A stretch of DNA of 64,000 nucleotides from Geobacter sp. DSM 9736. Its GTDB lineage: Bacteria > Desulfobacterota > Desulfuromonadia > Geobacterales > Geobacteraceae. The notes beneath the pieces were generated by a model. The model saw nothing but the letters and a program-made list of their open reading frames with translations, was not told where the DNA came from and made no database searches. The stretch spans positions 744,001 to 808,000 of the forward strand of contig NZ_LT896716.1 in the NCBI RefSeq assembly GCF_900187405.1, read 5' to 3'. Numbering within the stretch: position 1 is the stretch's first letter; every line of letters starts with the position of its first letter. This document shows positions 35,190 through 43,664 of the stretch, piece after piece. The translations under genes were made by a program, and so were the position numbers.

Positions 35190-35488
35190 ATGTTATCCAA
35201 GAGACAGCAGGAAGCTTATGTAAATTTTTATGATTCCGCTCGAAAGAATACTTCCTTGAGCCAAAGGTGACCTTGATGGTCCATTTTGCAGCCGCTATTT
35301 CTCAAGGATGCTACCCGTGAATGGAGCACTACCTTGGCGTTGCCAAGGAAGAAGGGTTAACAGAAGATGAGATCGGTGCGGTCCAGGCAATTGTGATGGC
35401 AGTTTCTGCAGGGAAAGTTAATGCCCAGGTGCGAGAGGCCGCGACTCGGCAGGCCGCTAAAGAAAAGAAAAGATCATTGCAGTCATAG
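35190..35488 (+). pseudogene. AhpD/CMD-like selenoprotein gene with frameshift
   Basis: The start is ATG 35190 with GAGGAGG upstream. The first 20-odd codons (MLSKRQQEAYVNFYDSARKN) are in one frame, and the rest (LEPKVTLMVHFAAAISQGC...) continues in the -1 frame from about 35255 to TAG 35488. One base is missing near 35250, or a -1 shift occurs. In the second frame, TGA 35318-35320 stands at the second Cys of the redox motif: C-Y-P-(TGA)-M-E-H, like CxxC-x2-H in AhpD/carboxymuconolactone-decarboxylase proteins. AhpD-like selenoproteins are known in bacteria. After the TGA the frame stays open for 55 codons with a natural ending. It would be a small thiol/selenol peroxidase-type or arsenic-linked protein. 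Confidence 0.7.
35318..35348 (+). promoter_or_regulatory. Candidate bacterial SECIS element
   Basis: After the in-frame TGA, 11 nt separate it from a perfect 7-bp hairpin CCTTGGC-GTT-GCCAAGG (35332-35348), with ACCC (35313-35316) and GGGT (35353-35356) as a possible lower stem. The E. coli fdhF SECIS also needs 11 nt between UGA and the upper stem-loop and a G at the start of the loop; here the loop begins with G. Confidence 0.6.
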
Positions 35489-35513
35489 ATAAGAAAACAA
35501 CCAGGAGGGCTTC

Positions 35514-36287
35514 ATGGAGAAGGATGTTTTGGTCAGGATGCAGGAAGACCTGGAGCGGGCTCTGAAAAAACCTGCCGAGAAGCGACGATGGGCGATGCTT
35601 CTCGATACGCGCAAGTGCACGAAATGCAGCGCCTGCACCGTTGCCTGCGCGTCTGAAAACAAGCTTCCTCCGGGGCAGTGGTACCGCCCGGTATGGGAAG
35701 AAGAGAAGGGAACCTACCCGAAATTGCAGCGGATAGCACTTCCGAGGCCCTGTCTCCAGTGCGACAAGCCGCCATGCGTATCGGTATGCCCGGTGAAAGG
35801 TCCTGACGGCGCGACATGGAAAGAGACCAAAGGGATTGGCGCCGGCATCGTTCCGATCAACTATGCCAAATGCATCGGATGCGGCAAATGCGTACCCGGC
35901 TGCCCTTACGGCGCACGGTTTCTCGACAATGGAAAATTCCATACTGAGGGAGCACCCCGGATCGAGAAGTATGAAACAATGCCTTCATTCGAATATGGCA
36001 AGAACTGGCCTCGCCAGGGAAAGAACCAGCCGGTGGGTAACGCCCGCAAGTGCCACTTCTGCATGCATCGTCTTGCGAACGGTATGCTTCCGCAGTGTAT
36101 CAGTTCCTGCGTCTGCCGCATGGGATACTTCGGTGACGAGAATGACGCAGAAAGCCTCATCGCCCAGACCATAAAGGCGAACAAGGCAAACCTTCAGATC
36201 CTCAAGAAGAACCTGGGAACGCTCCCCCGCGTCTACTATCTGGGGCAGACGGACCTGTCCATCTTCAACAAGCACCTGAAAGCCTGA
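35514..36287 (+). CDS. Four-cluster Fe-S subunit of a molybdopterin oxidoreductase
   Basis: A 257-residue ferredoxin-type electron-transfer subunit like TtrB, ArrB or PsrB. Cys clusters read CTKCSACTVAC, CLQCDKPPCVSVCP, CIGCGKCVPGCP and a last group CHFCM...CISSC, consistent with four 4Fe-4S centres. It has no Tat signal and would be exported with the catalytic partner. AGGAGG precedes the ATG. The catalytic gene follows 170 bp later, after a repeat element. No NrfD-type membrane subunit is nearby, so the c7 cytochrome may be the electron partner. Confidence 0.9.
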   Translation: MEKDVLVRMQEDLERALKKPAEKRRWAMLLDTRKCTKCSACTVACASENKLPPGQWYRPVWEEEKGTYPKLQRIALPRPCLQCDKPPCVSVCPVKGPDGATWKETKGIGAGIVPINYAKCIGCGKCVPGCPYGARFLDNGKFHTEGAPRIEKYETMPSFEYGKNWPRQGKNQPVGNARKCHFCMHRLANGMLPQCISSCVCRMGYFGDENDAESLIAQTIKANKANLQILKKNLGTLPRVYYLGQTDLSIFNKHLKA

Positions 36288-36290
36288 CAA

Positions 36291-36412
36291 GGCTGTTGAA
36301 AAACAGCCGTCTCGCCGGCGTCCTTGAAAGGCGCCGTTTGCGTCGTAGCGGTGCACTGCTGTGCTTGCGTGGGGCTTCTATGGGTCGACGATCTGACTGT
36401 TTTTGAACAGCC
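36291..36412. repeat. Inverted-repeat element (MITE/REP-like)
   Basis: A 122-bp element between the Fe-S and Mo-subunit genes. The left end GGCTGTTGAAAAACAG (36291-36306) and the right end CTGTTTTTGAACAGCC (36397-36412) are inverted repeats with one mismatch, and the left end itself forms a GGCTGTT/AACAGCC hairpin. The interior has further small hairpins. There is no coding sequence. It resembles non-autonomous mobile repeats; copy number cannot be judged here. Confidence 0.55.
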
Positions 36413-36457
36413 CGACATTTGAATAAATGGGCTGTGACATAATTTGCGGAGGGAAAA

Positions 36458-39400
36458 ATGGCTGACAAAATGGCTGATACTATAAAAGAAGAAAAAGCAG
36501 GCGTCTCACGTAGAAAATTTTTAAAAACTTCGGCAGTGGTTGGTTGTGGAGCACTCGTCGCATCGCAGCTCGACTTCGCGCGTGGCCTGATCGCGCGGGT
36601 AGAGGCGGGAGAAATCTCGCCGTTCGACGCGTACGAATTGATGAAGGCTGAGAATACGCTCTACACCGTGTGCCTGAACTGCAATACCGGCTGCGGGATC
36701 AAGGTCAAGATCATGGATGGCGTCGCGGTCAAGATCGACGGCAACCCCTACAATCCGTTCACGCTGCATCCGCATCATCCCATGAAGGCCGAACTCTCTA
36801 AAATGGCCAAGGTGGACGGGGCGATATGTCCGAAGGGTCAAGCGGCGCACCAGGGTGCCTATGACCCTTACCGGATTCGCAAGGTGCTGAAGCGTGCCGG
36901 GAAGCGTGGTGAAGGGAAATGGATTTCAGTCCCCTTCGATCAGGCAGTGGACGAGATAGTGAATGGCGGACTCCTTTTCAAGCACGTTCCGGGAGAGGAA
37001 AACCGGCTCGTGACGGGTCTGAAGGACGTATATGCGTTGAGGGACCACAAAGTGTACGAGGAGATGGCAGCCGATGTAGCCGCGATCCGCAAAAAGAAGA
37101 TGACGGTTGCAGATTTCAAGGCGAAGCACGCCGCAAACCTGGACAAGCTCATTGATCCGGAACACCCCGATTTCGGGCCCAAGAACAATCAGTTCGTCTA
37201 CTTCTGGGGGCGAAAGAAGGGCGGACGCAGCGATTTTTCCAAGCGCTTCACGGAGCAGTTCGGTACCGTCAACACCCACGGACACACCACCGTGTGTCAG
37301 GGCTCCCTCTACTTCGCCTGCAAGGCTATGAGCGAGCAGTACACCGGCAGCGACTTCAAGGAGGGGCAGAAGTTCTACTGGCAGACCGACCTTGAGAACG
37401 CCGAGTACGTTCTCTTCGTCGGCTCAAACCTCTTCGACGGGAACTACGGCCCACCGAACCGCACCCCGCGGCTCATTTCGCGGCTCGTGGAAGGGAAGAC
37501 CAAGTGCACTGTCCTCGATCCCCGTTTTACCAAACTCGCCGCCAAAGGAAACAGGTGGGTTCCCATCCTCCCCGGCACCGATGCCGCCTTCGCCATGGGG
37601 ATGACTCGGTGGATACTGGAGAACAAGCGGTTCGATGCCAGATACCTTGCAAACTGCAACAAGGCTGCTGCGGCTGCGGACAAGGAATCGACCTGGTCGA
37701 ATGGTGCTTGGCTCGTGAAGCTGGACAAAGAGGGCAAGCCGACGACATTCCTTCGGGCGTCGGAAATCGGGCTGAAGGCCAAGGAAGTGCGCAAGGACAA
37801 GGACGGGAAGGATTTCGACTTTGAATACCTCGTGGCGATGAAGGACGGGAAGCCGGTGGCCTTCGATCCCAACGACGATAAGGAGGCGGTGGAGGGAGAA
37901 CTTTTCGTCACGGCAGAGATCCCGGCGGAGAAGGGGCCTGTTAAAGTTAAGAGCTCGCTTCAGATCATGCTGGAGGCTGCGCAGGAGAAGAGTCTGGCCG
38001 ATTACGCCAAGATCTGCGGCATCGATCCGGGCGTCATTGAGGCGACGGCAAAGGAATTTACATCATTCGGGAAGAAGGCGTCGGTGGATATGCACCGGGG
38101 GCCTGCCCAGCACACCAACGGTTTTTACAACATCGGGTCGTTGATGAACCTCAACCTTCTGGTGGGCAACTTCGACTGGAAGGGGGGAATGATTGCCCCT
38201 TCGACCTACAATGCCGACGGTACCAAAACCGAGAAGCAACCCTTCAACTTCAAGAAGATAACTCCTAAGGGGCCAAAGGCATTCGGGCTTTCGGTCATCC
38301 GCCATGATGCCAAGTACGAGGAGTCGACGCTCTTCAAGGGGAAGGAGAGCTATCCCGCCAAGCGCAACTGGTGGCCGCTTGCGTCAGATGTGTATGAAGA
38401 GATCCTCCCCTCCATCGCCGATGCCTATCCTTACCCCGTAAAGGTAATGTTCTCCTACATGGGTGCGCCAACCTATTCACTTCCGGCAGGTCATACGAAT
38501 ATCGACGCACTCACGAATCTCGACAGGCTTCCCCTTTACTTCGCCAGCGATATTCTGGTCGGTACGACTTCCATGTACGCCGACTATATCTTCCCCGACC
38601 TTCACTTTCTGGAGCGCTGGGAAATGCAGGGCTCACACCCCAACATGCCGGTGAAGGTCCAGCCGCTGCGGAATCCGGTCATTGCTTCCCCCAACGAGGT
38701 GGTGAAGGTGTTCGGAGAAGAGCAGCCGATCTCCTACGAGACGCTGTGGCTTGCTCTGGCCGAACGGTTGGGGCTTCCCGGCTTCGGCCCGAACGGCTTC
38801 GGCCAAAGGCAGCCGCTTGCCCGTCCGGACGACTTCTACCTGCGGATGGTGGCGAACCTCGCCAATGACGGGAAGGAGCCGGTTCCTGATGCCTCTTCGG
38901 AAGAGATCGAAATATTCCTGAAAGGGAGGCGTCACCTGCCGAAGAACGTGTTCGATCCGGAGAGATGGAAGGCCGTCTGCGGAGGCAACTGGGCCAAAGC
39001 CGTCTATGTTCTTAATCGTGGCGGACGCTTCGACACCCAGGAGAACTCCTATAAAGGTGATCACGTAGCCAACAAGTACGGCAAGCAGATCAACCTCTAT
39101 CAGGAGAAGACGTACAAGTGCAAGGATGCCTTCACCGGGAAAAACTACTACGGTATGGCGCGGTATGTGCCCGTCGCGGATACGCTGGATAAAGCCCCGA
39201 CCGAGCTTTCCAAAGGTTACGACCTGCACCTCATCACCCAGCGGGACATCCGGATGACCAAGTCCCGTACTATCACCCATCAGTACCTGACGGAGATGAT
39301 GCCGGAGAACGAGATCATTCTTAATACCGGGGATGCCAAACGCTTGGGAATCAAGGACGGGCAGAAGGTAAAGGTGGTCTCGGCTACGAATCCGGAAGGT

Positions 39401-39694
39401 GTGTGGGACCTGAAAAACGGGACGAAGAAACCGATGGTCGGCAAGGTGAAGGTGACTGAGACTATCCGGCCCGGCATCATCACCTTCACCCTCGGCCACG
39501 GCATGTGGGCTACCGGGGCGGACGACATGGAGATCGACGGCAAGGTCGTGAAGGGTGATCCGCGCCGCGCCCGTGGGGTGCATGCAAATGCCGCAATGTG
39601 GACCGACCCGCATCTGAAGAACACCTGCATGATAGACAAGGTGGGGGGTAGCGTCTCCTTCTACGACACAAAGGTGAAGCTGGTAAAAGTTTAG
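36458..39694 (+). CDS. Tat-exported molybdopterin oxidoreductase (TtrA/ArrA-like)
   Basis: A 1078-residue catalytic subunit of the DMSO-reductase family. A Tat motif SRRKFLK lies at 17-23. An N-terminal 4Fe-4S set is at Cys72, 75, 79 and 124 (CLNCNTGC, then ICPKG). The likely molybdenum ligand is Cys280 in TTVCQGS. The length fits tetrathionate reductase TtrA (about 1000) better than arsenate reductase ArrA (about 850), and the insertions around 170-240 and 420-500 are TtrA-like. Its operon begins beside an ArsR operator, so arsenate, or another oxyanion such as tetrathionate or selenate, must be considered. It probably works in the periplasm with the Fe-S subunit and c7 cytochrome. Confidence 0.88.
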   Translation: MADKMADTIKEEKAGVSRRKFLKTSAVVGCGALVASQLDFARGLIARVEAGEISPFDAYELMKAENTLYTVCLNCNTGCGIKVKIMDGVAVKIDGNPYNPFTLHPHHPMKAELSKMAKVDGAICPKGQAAHQGAYDPYRIRKVLKRAGKRGEGKWISVPFDQAVDEIVNGGLLFKHVPGEENRLVTGLKDVYALRDHKVYEEMAADVAAIRKKKMTVADFKAKHAANLDKLIDPEHPDFGPKNNQFVYFWGRKKGGRSDFSKRFTEQFGTVNTHGHTTVCQGSLYFACKAMSEQYTGSDFKEGQKFYWQTDLENAEYVLFVGSNLFDGNYGPPNRTPRLISRLVEGKTKCTVLDPRFTKLAAKGNRWVPILPGTDAAFAMGMTRWILENKRFDARYLANCNKAAAAADKESTWSNGAWLVKLDKEGKPTTFLRASEIGLKAKEVRKDKDGKDFDFEYLVAMKDGKPVAFDPNDDKEAVEGELFVTAEIPAEKGPVKVKSSLQIMLEAAQEKSLADYAKICGIDPGVIEATAKEFTSFGKKASVDMHRGPAQHTNGFYNIGSLMNLNLLVGNFDWKGGMIAPSTYNADGTKTEKQPFNFKKITPKGPKAFGLSVIRHDAKYEESTLFKGKESYPAKRNWWPLASDVYEEILPSIADAYPYPVKVMFSYMGAPTYSLPAGHTNIDALTNLDRLPLYFASDILVGTTSMYADYIFPDLHFLERWEMQGSHPNMPVKVQPLRNPVIASPNEVVKVFGEEQPISYETLWLALAERLGLPGFGPNGFGQRQPLARPDDFYLRMVANLANDGKEPVPDASSEEIEIFLKGRRHLPKNVFDPERWKAVCGGNWAKAVYVLNRGGRFDTQENSYKGDHVANKYGKQINLYQEKTYKCKDAFTGKNYYGMARYVPVADTLDKAPTELSKGYDLHLITQRDIRMTKSRTITHQYLTEMMPENEIILNTGDAKRLGIKDGQKVKVVSATNPEGVWDLKNGTKKPMVGKVKVTETIRPGIITFTLGHGMWATGADDMEIDGKVVKGDPRRARGVHANAAMWTDPHLKNTCMIDKVGGSVSFYDTKVKLVKV

Positions 39695-39723
39695 TAACGG
39701 AAACGTTAAAAACCAGTCACTTG

Positions 39724-39757
39724 ACGGGCTCCTGCATGGGGAGCCCGTTTTTTTTTA
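39724..39757 (+). terminator. Terminator of the oxidoreductase operon
   Basis: A 9-bp stem ACGGGCTCC / GGAGCCCGT with loop, then eight to nine T. Confidence 0.92.
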
Positions 39758-39831
39758 AGTATGGAGCTAAAGTCGAATGAGTATACACCGATTCGCCTTA
39801 AAGATATTTTATCCTAAGGAGGATGTCATTG

Positions 39832-40599
39832 ATGAAAAAGTACATCTCATTACTTGCCTGTGCCCTGCTCGCGACTGCCGCTGTCGCCCAGGCGGAAACC
39901 GTCAAGCTGCACGGTTCGACTACCTGCCAGAAACGTATCTTCGAGCCGGGCAAGGAGGCACTAAAGAAAGCAACCGGAATCGATCTGGAGCTCGTCGGTA
40001 ACGGCACCGGCAACGGACTCGAAGACCTAGTGGCAGGCAAGGCTGATGCATCCATGGCTTCGGAAGAACTGGCGGACGCCGTGGCAAGCATGAAGGCCGC
40101 CACCGGCAAGGATGCCCCGGCCGACCTCAAGCCCAACGTCATAACAAGCGACGTCATCAAAGTCATCGTCAACCCGGCCAATCCGGTTTCGAAACTTTCC
40201 AAGGACCAGCTCAAAGGGCTTCATACCGGAACCATCGACAACTGGAAAGAAGTCGGCGGTGCGGACCAGCCCGTCATCGTCGTTACCTCTCATGCCGGGT
40301 CCGCTACCCGCAAGGTGTTTTCCAAGGTAATGATGGATAACGCCAAATACGTCGACGGCGCCATCGAGGTGAAAACCACCCGTGAAGAAATCGATAACGT
40401 CGGTCAGCTCCCGGAGGCGATCGGGGCGGTGAGCATGGGATTCATAAACCTGCCTGGTAACAAGGAGAAGGTGAAGATAGTGGAGACTCCGGAGATCAGC
40501 CGGCCGCTGATGCTGATTACCCGTGGCGAGCCTTCGGCAAAGGTGAAAAAGGTACTCGACTTCTTCACGGGTGAAGGGAAGAAGTACATCAAGGATTAG
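39832..40599 (+). CDS. PstS-like periplasmic oxyanion-binding protein
   Basis: A 255-residue exported protein (signal peptide to about residue 21, AQAET) of the PBP_like/PstS family: LHGSTTCQKRIFEPGKEALKK and VTSHAGSATRKVFSKVM are phosphate-binding-like loops. No ABC permease or ATPase genes are adjacent, so it is either a lone binding protein or serves a sensor such as the chemoreceptor gene 72 bp downstream. Given the upstream region it may bind phosphate or arsenate. ATG 39832 was chosen: AAGGAGG (39816-39822) is 9 nt away, whereas ATG 39823 touches it. Confidence 0.85.
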   Translation: MKKYISLLACALLATAAVAQAETVKLHGSTTCQKRIFEPGKEALKKATGIDLELVGNGTGNGLEDLVAGKADASMASEELADAVASMKAATGKDAPADLKPNVITSDVIKVIVNPANPVSKLSKDQLKGLHTGTIDNWKEVGGADQPVIVVTSHAGSATRKVFSKVMMDNAKYVDGAIEVKTTREEIDNVGQLPEAIGAVSMGFINLPGNKEKVKIVETPEISRPLMLITRGEPSAKVKKVLDFFTGEGKKYIKD

Positions 40600-40671
40600 T
40601 GAACCGATGCCTTAACGCAGGGGGGGCGGCAACGTCCCCCCTCCACGCAATGTAGTCTGGGAAAGAGCTCG

Positions 40672-43152
40672 ATGACCATCAAGACAAAACTTTTCGCCAA
40701 TATGTTTCTGACAATCGCCGGCATCGTGATCATCGCCGGCTTCAGCTTGGCCGGCATGCGCTTCGTGCAATCCAAGCTGTCTGTTCTGACGGAAAAGTCG
40801 ACTCCATATCAGCTGAAGACCATCGAGTTGCAACGCGCAGTGCAGGAACATACCTCTAACCTCCTCAAGCTGGTCGGCTCCACGTCACCTCAAGAGCTGG
40901 CTGCAGCACGAAGCGATCTGGAAAAAACGCTGGCGGAGGTAACGAATATTTCTACGGAGCTCGCCTCTTTCAAGGGAAATGCGTCCGTCGAAGGAACGGA
41001 GAAGCAGCATCTTGATGAACTGGCCGCCATTACGGCCGATCTTATCCGGACCGTAGGTGAGAAGCTCAAGGCACGGGAAGAGGCCGGGAAGGCCGATCTT
41101 CTTATGAAAGGAAAGCTTCAGCAGATCAGCCAGAAGCTTAAGGAGATGGACGGAGCCATGAAAAAGCTCCAGAAGGGTTCCATGACCCAGCTCTCCACCT
41201 CCAACGAAAGCGTGAAGCAGATCAGCCAGCGTGTGAAGAATGTCCAGGCCACGATGAACGCCATCAACGACGTCAAGATGGCCCTGCTCCAGGTTGCCGC
41301 CGCCGAGAACAAGACCGGGGTCACGGTCGCCCGTAGCCAGTACACGGTGGCCTCCCGGTGGGTGACGACAGGCGCCTTGGCTAAAGCCGAAAAGGACACC
41401 GCTGCCGTAAAAAGTCTTATGGATGGCATCAACGAAATAACGAAGCAGGTAACCGGCCCTGGTGGCCTTATCGAGACCAAGAACGCCATCATCGCAGCTC
41501 CTACCGAAGACCTCAAGAAGCACTTCAATGAGACACACGCGGCAGCCTTGCAGAAGCTGGCCCAGATGACGGTCATCATGGGGGACCTGGTCGAGAAGGC
41601 GGCGGAAGTCAACACAAGTGAGAACAAGCGGTTCGAGGACTCTTTAAAGGGCTCCGAATCTGCAAGTTCAGTAATGTCGATGAACTCCGACCTCGTAGCC
41701 ATAGGAGGGGATATCAGAAGCCTCACCAGGGAACTTTTCGATGCGGAAAATGCGCAGGAACTCGCAACGGTGCGTGCCGAGCTTGAGCGAAAGTTCGCCC
41801 AAGCTGATGCAGTGCGTGCGAGAGTGCAGTCCGGCTACGGGTCTCAGGTGCGCCAACTTCGGGATGTGCTCGGCTCGCTCCAGGAGATACGCAGTCTCCT
41901 GCTGGCCAAGGACGGGGTTGTCGTCAAGCTGCAGCATTCCCTCGACGTAACTCGGCAGGCACAGGCCCTAAACGAGAAGCTCAAGGGTGTTGTGGCTGCC
42001 CAGCGGGAAGAGGGCAGGAAAGGGATGACGAGCGCCCAGGAGGAACAGAGCAAAGCTGTTAAATCCGTAAATACGGTCTTCCGTTCCAACATCGCCACGG
42101 TAAGCATCATCGGTCTGGTGGTGCTCATACTCGGGATTGCCTTCAGTGTCCTCCTCGTGAGAAGCATCACTAAGCCGATCAAGGCATTGAGCGATATGGC
42201 GGAAAAATTCGGCAACGGAGATTTCAGTGTACATCTTGATGACAAGCGCAAAGACGAGTTCGGTCAGCTGGCAAGTCATTTCAACAGTGCTGTGGTGCGG
42301 CTGAAGGAAATCACGGGAGGATTGCGGCAGGCGATCAACAATCTTGCGGATCATTCCAGGGATCTCACGCAGACAGCGGAGGAGCTGAACCGCGGAGCCC
42401 AGCAGCAGGCAAGCCAAGTCGCCCAGGCGGCCACGGCAATGACCGAAATGAACCAGACTATCCAGGAAGTTGCTGCCAATGCTGGCAATGCTGCGCAAGC
42501 GACCTCCAACTCTCTTTCCATAGCTTCAGGGGGAAAGGAGACCGTCGGGAACACAGTGAATGGTATGGAAGAGATAGCCAAGGCGGTTCGGGATACTGCC
42601 CAGAGCATAAGCCAGCTCGGTACCAGCTCCGAACGGATCGGCGATATTGTCAACACAATCAACGAGATCGCGGACCAGACGAACCTGCTGGCGCTGAACG
42701 CGGCAATTGAAGCGGCCCGCGCCGGGGATGCCGGTATGGGGTTTGCCGTGGTTGCAGATGAGGTGCGAAACCTTGCGGAGCGAACTACGCAGGCAACCAG
42801 CGAGATAGGCGGCATGATCCGGGAGATCCAGTCCCAGACTAAGCAGTCGGTGGTTTCGATGCAATCCGGAACTCGGCGTGTCGAGGAGGGAGTAGCTCTT
42901 GCAGGCGAAGCGAAGGACGCCTTGGAGAAAATTGTAGATGCCTCGAGCCAGGGAGCCGATATGGTTACGCGAATTGCCACTGCTGCCGAGCAGCAGTCAG
43001 CGACTGCTTCCGAGGTCTCGGCCAGTATGGAAAAAATCGAGGACATTACCCGTTCGACGGAATCAGCTACGGGGGAAATCAACCGTGCGGCACAGGAGCT
43101 GGCTGGGTTGGCGGATAACCTTAACAAAATGGCAGGTTGGTTTAAATGTTGA
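40672..43152 (+). CDS. Methyl-accepting chemotaxis protein
   Basis: An 826-residue transmembrane chemoreceptor. TM1 is about residues 12-32; a long helical periplasmic segment runs to about 470; TM2 is about 475-497; HAMP follows ([21 protein letters not shown]); and the signalling tip is [20 protein letters not shown] with flanking methylation helices. It signals through CheA/CheW. No CheB/CheR pentapeptide tail is present. The sensor part is unusually long and coiled, with no recognised dCache. The PstS-like gene upstream could supply a binding-protein ligand, but this is inference. Confidence 0.93.
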   Translation: MTIKTKLFANMFLTIAGIVIIAGFSLAGMRFVQSKLSVLTEKSTPYQLKTIELQRAVQEHTSNLLKLVGSTSPQELAAARSDLEKTLAEVTNISTELASFKGNASVEGTEKQHLDELAAITADLIRTVGEKLKAREEAGKADLLMKGKLQQISQKLKEMDGAMKKLQKGSMTQLSTSNESVKQISQRVKNVQATMNAINDVKMALLQVAAAENKTGVTVARSQYTVASRWVTTGALAKAEKDTAAVKSLMDGINEITKQVTGPGGLIETKNAIIAAPTEDLKKHFNETHAAALQKLAQMTVIMGDLVEKAAEVNTSENKRFEDSLKGSESASSVMSMNSDLVAIGGDIRSLTRELFDAENAQELATVRAELERKFAQADAVRARVQSGYGSQVRQLRDVLGSLQEIRSLLLAKDGVVVKLQHSLDVTRQAQALNEKLKGVVAAQREEGRKGMTSAQEEQSKAVKSVNTVFRSNIATVSIIGLVVLILGIAFSVLLVRSITKPIKALSDMAEKFGNGDFSVHLDDKRKDEFGQLASHFNSAVVRLKEITGGLRQAINNLADHSRDLTQTAEELNRGAQQQASQVAQAATAMTEMNQTIQEVAANAGNAAQATSNSLSIASGGKETVGNTVNGMEEIAKAVRDTAQSISQLGTSSERIGDIVNTINEIADQTNLLALNAAIEAARAGDAGMGFAVVADEVRNLAERTTQATSEIGGMIREIQSQTKQSVVSMQSGTRRVEEGVALAGEAKDALEKIVDASSQGADMVTRIATAAEQQSATASEVSASMEKIEDITRSTESATGEINRAAQELAGLADNLNKMAGWFKC

Positions 43153-43190
43153 TTCCTTGAATAAGAGAGATTTGTAACTTAAAAGACCGT

Positions 43191-43219
43191 AAAAGGCCCG
43201 TGAGTTCCACGGGCCTTTT
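43191..43219 (+). terminator. Terminator of the chemoreceptor gene
   Basis: A perfect 12-bp stem AAAAGGCCCGTG / CACGGGCCTTTT with a 5-nt loop. Confidence 0.95.
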
Positions 43220-43322
43220 CACGCTTTAAAGGTCTCACCGAAGCATTCCAGCGAGCCGCCCGTAAATTACGCTCCTCATCGCCGATACAGGACGCACTCC
43301 CGTGGCGGCTTGCGGTTAGCAC

Positions 43323-43490
43323 CTAGTCGAACATGGCAATGCATGGTTCCATGAACATCATTTCAAGTTCGGTGGTATCAAGTTCATCCTCTTTTCCGGG
43401 AGTGGTGTCCGTATCTGCCAAATAGGTGCACCCGCCTTCGAAACACCAGTTGAGGTTCAGATCTGTGCTTTCAATGTTCATGTCTCTCAT
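43323..43490 (-). CDS. Small acidic Cys-containing peptide, 55 aa
   Basis: A short gene with AAGGAAGGAGG upstream of ATG 43490. The peptide has three Cys (WCFEGGCTY and MEPCIAMFD), a very acidic middle (DTDTTPGKEDELDTTELE) and no membrane segment. It resembles precursor peptides in its leader/core appearance, but no maturase is next to it, so the function is open. It is divergent from the BioD-like gene across a 24-bp palindrome at 43571. Confidence 0.6.
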   Translation of the reverse strand: MRDMNIESTDLNLNWCFEGGCTYLADTDTTPGKEDELDTTELEMMFMEPCIAMFD

Positions 43491-43570
43491 GGCTGGCCCC
43501 TCCTTCCTTTGAAATGATTATAGCACAATTTGAATATCAATTTCACACCTCTCGCTTTGCCCATCCGAAC

Positions 43571-43594
43571 TGTATACCGTAACTTCGGTATACA
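43571..43594. promoter_or_regulatory. 24-bp palindromic operator candidate
   Basis: A perfect inverted repeat TGTATACCG-TAACTT-CGGTATACA lies between the divergent small peptide gene and the BioD-like gene. It looks like a binding site for a dimeric repressor; the regulator is unknown. TATACCG also appears near the MarR gene operator (49349-49355). Confidence 0.55.
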
Positions 43595-43664
43595 TTATTG
43601 TCTTCCGAATCCAGCCGCTTTATCGTATCGATACAACAGTAAAGACGCGTAGGGGGAACACGTA

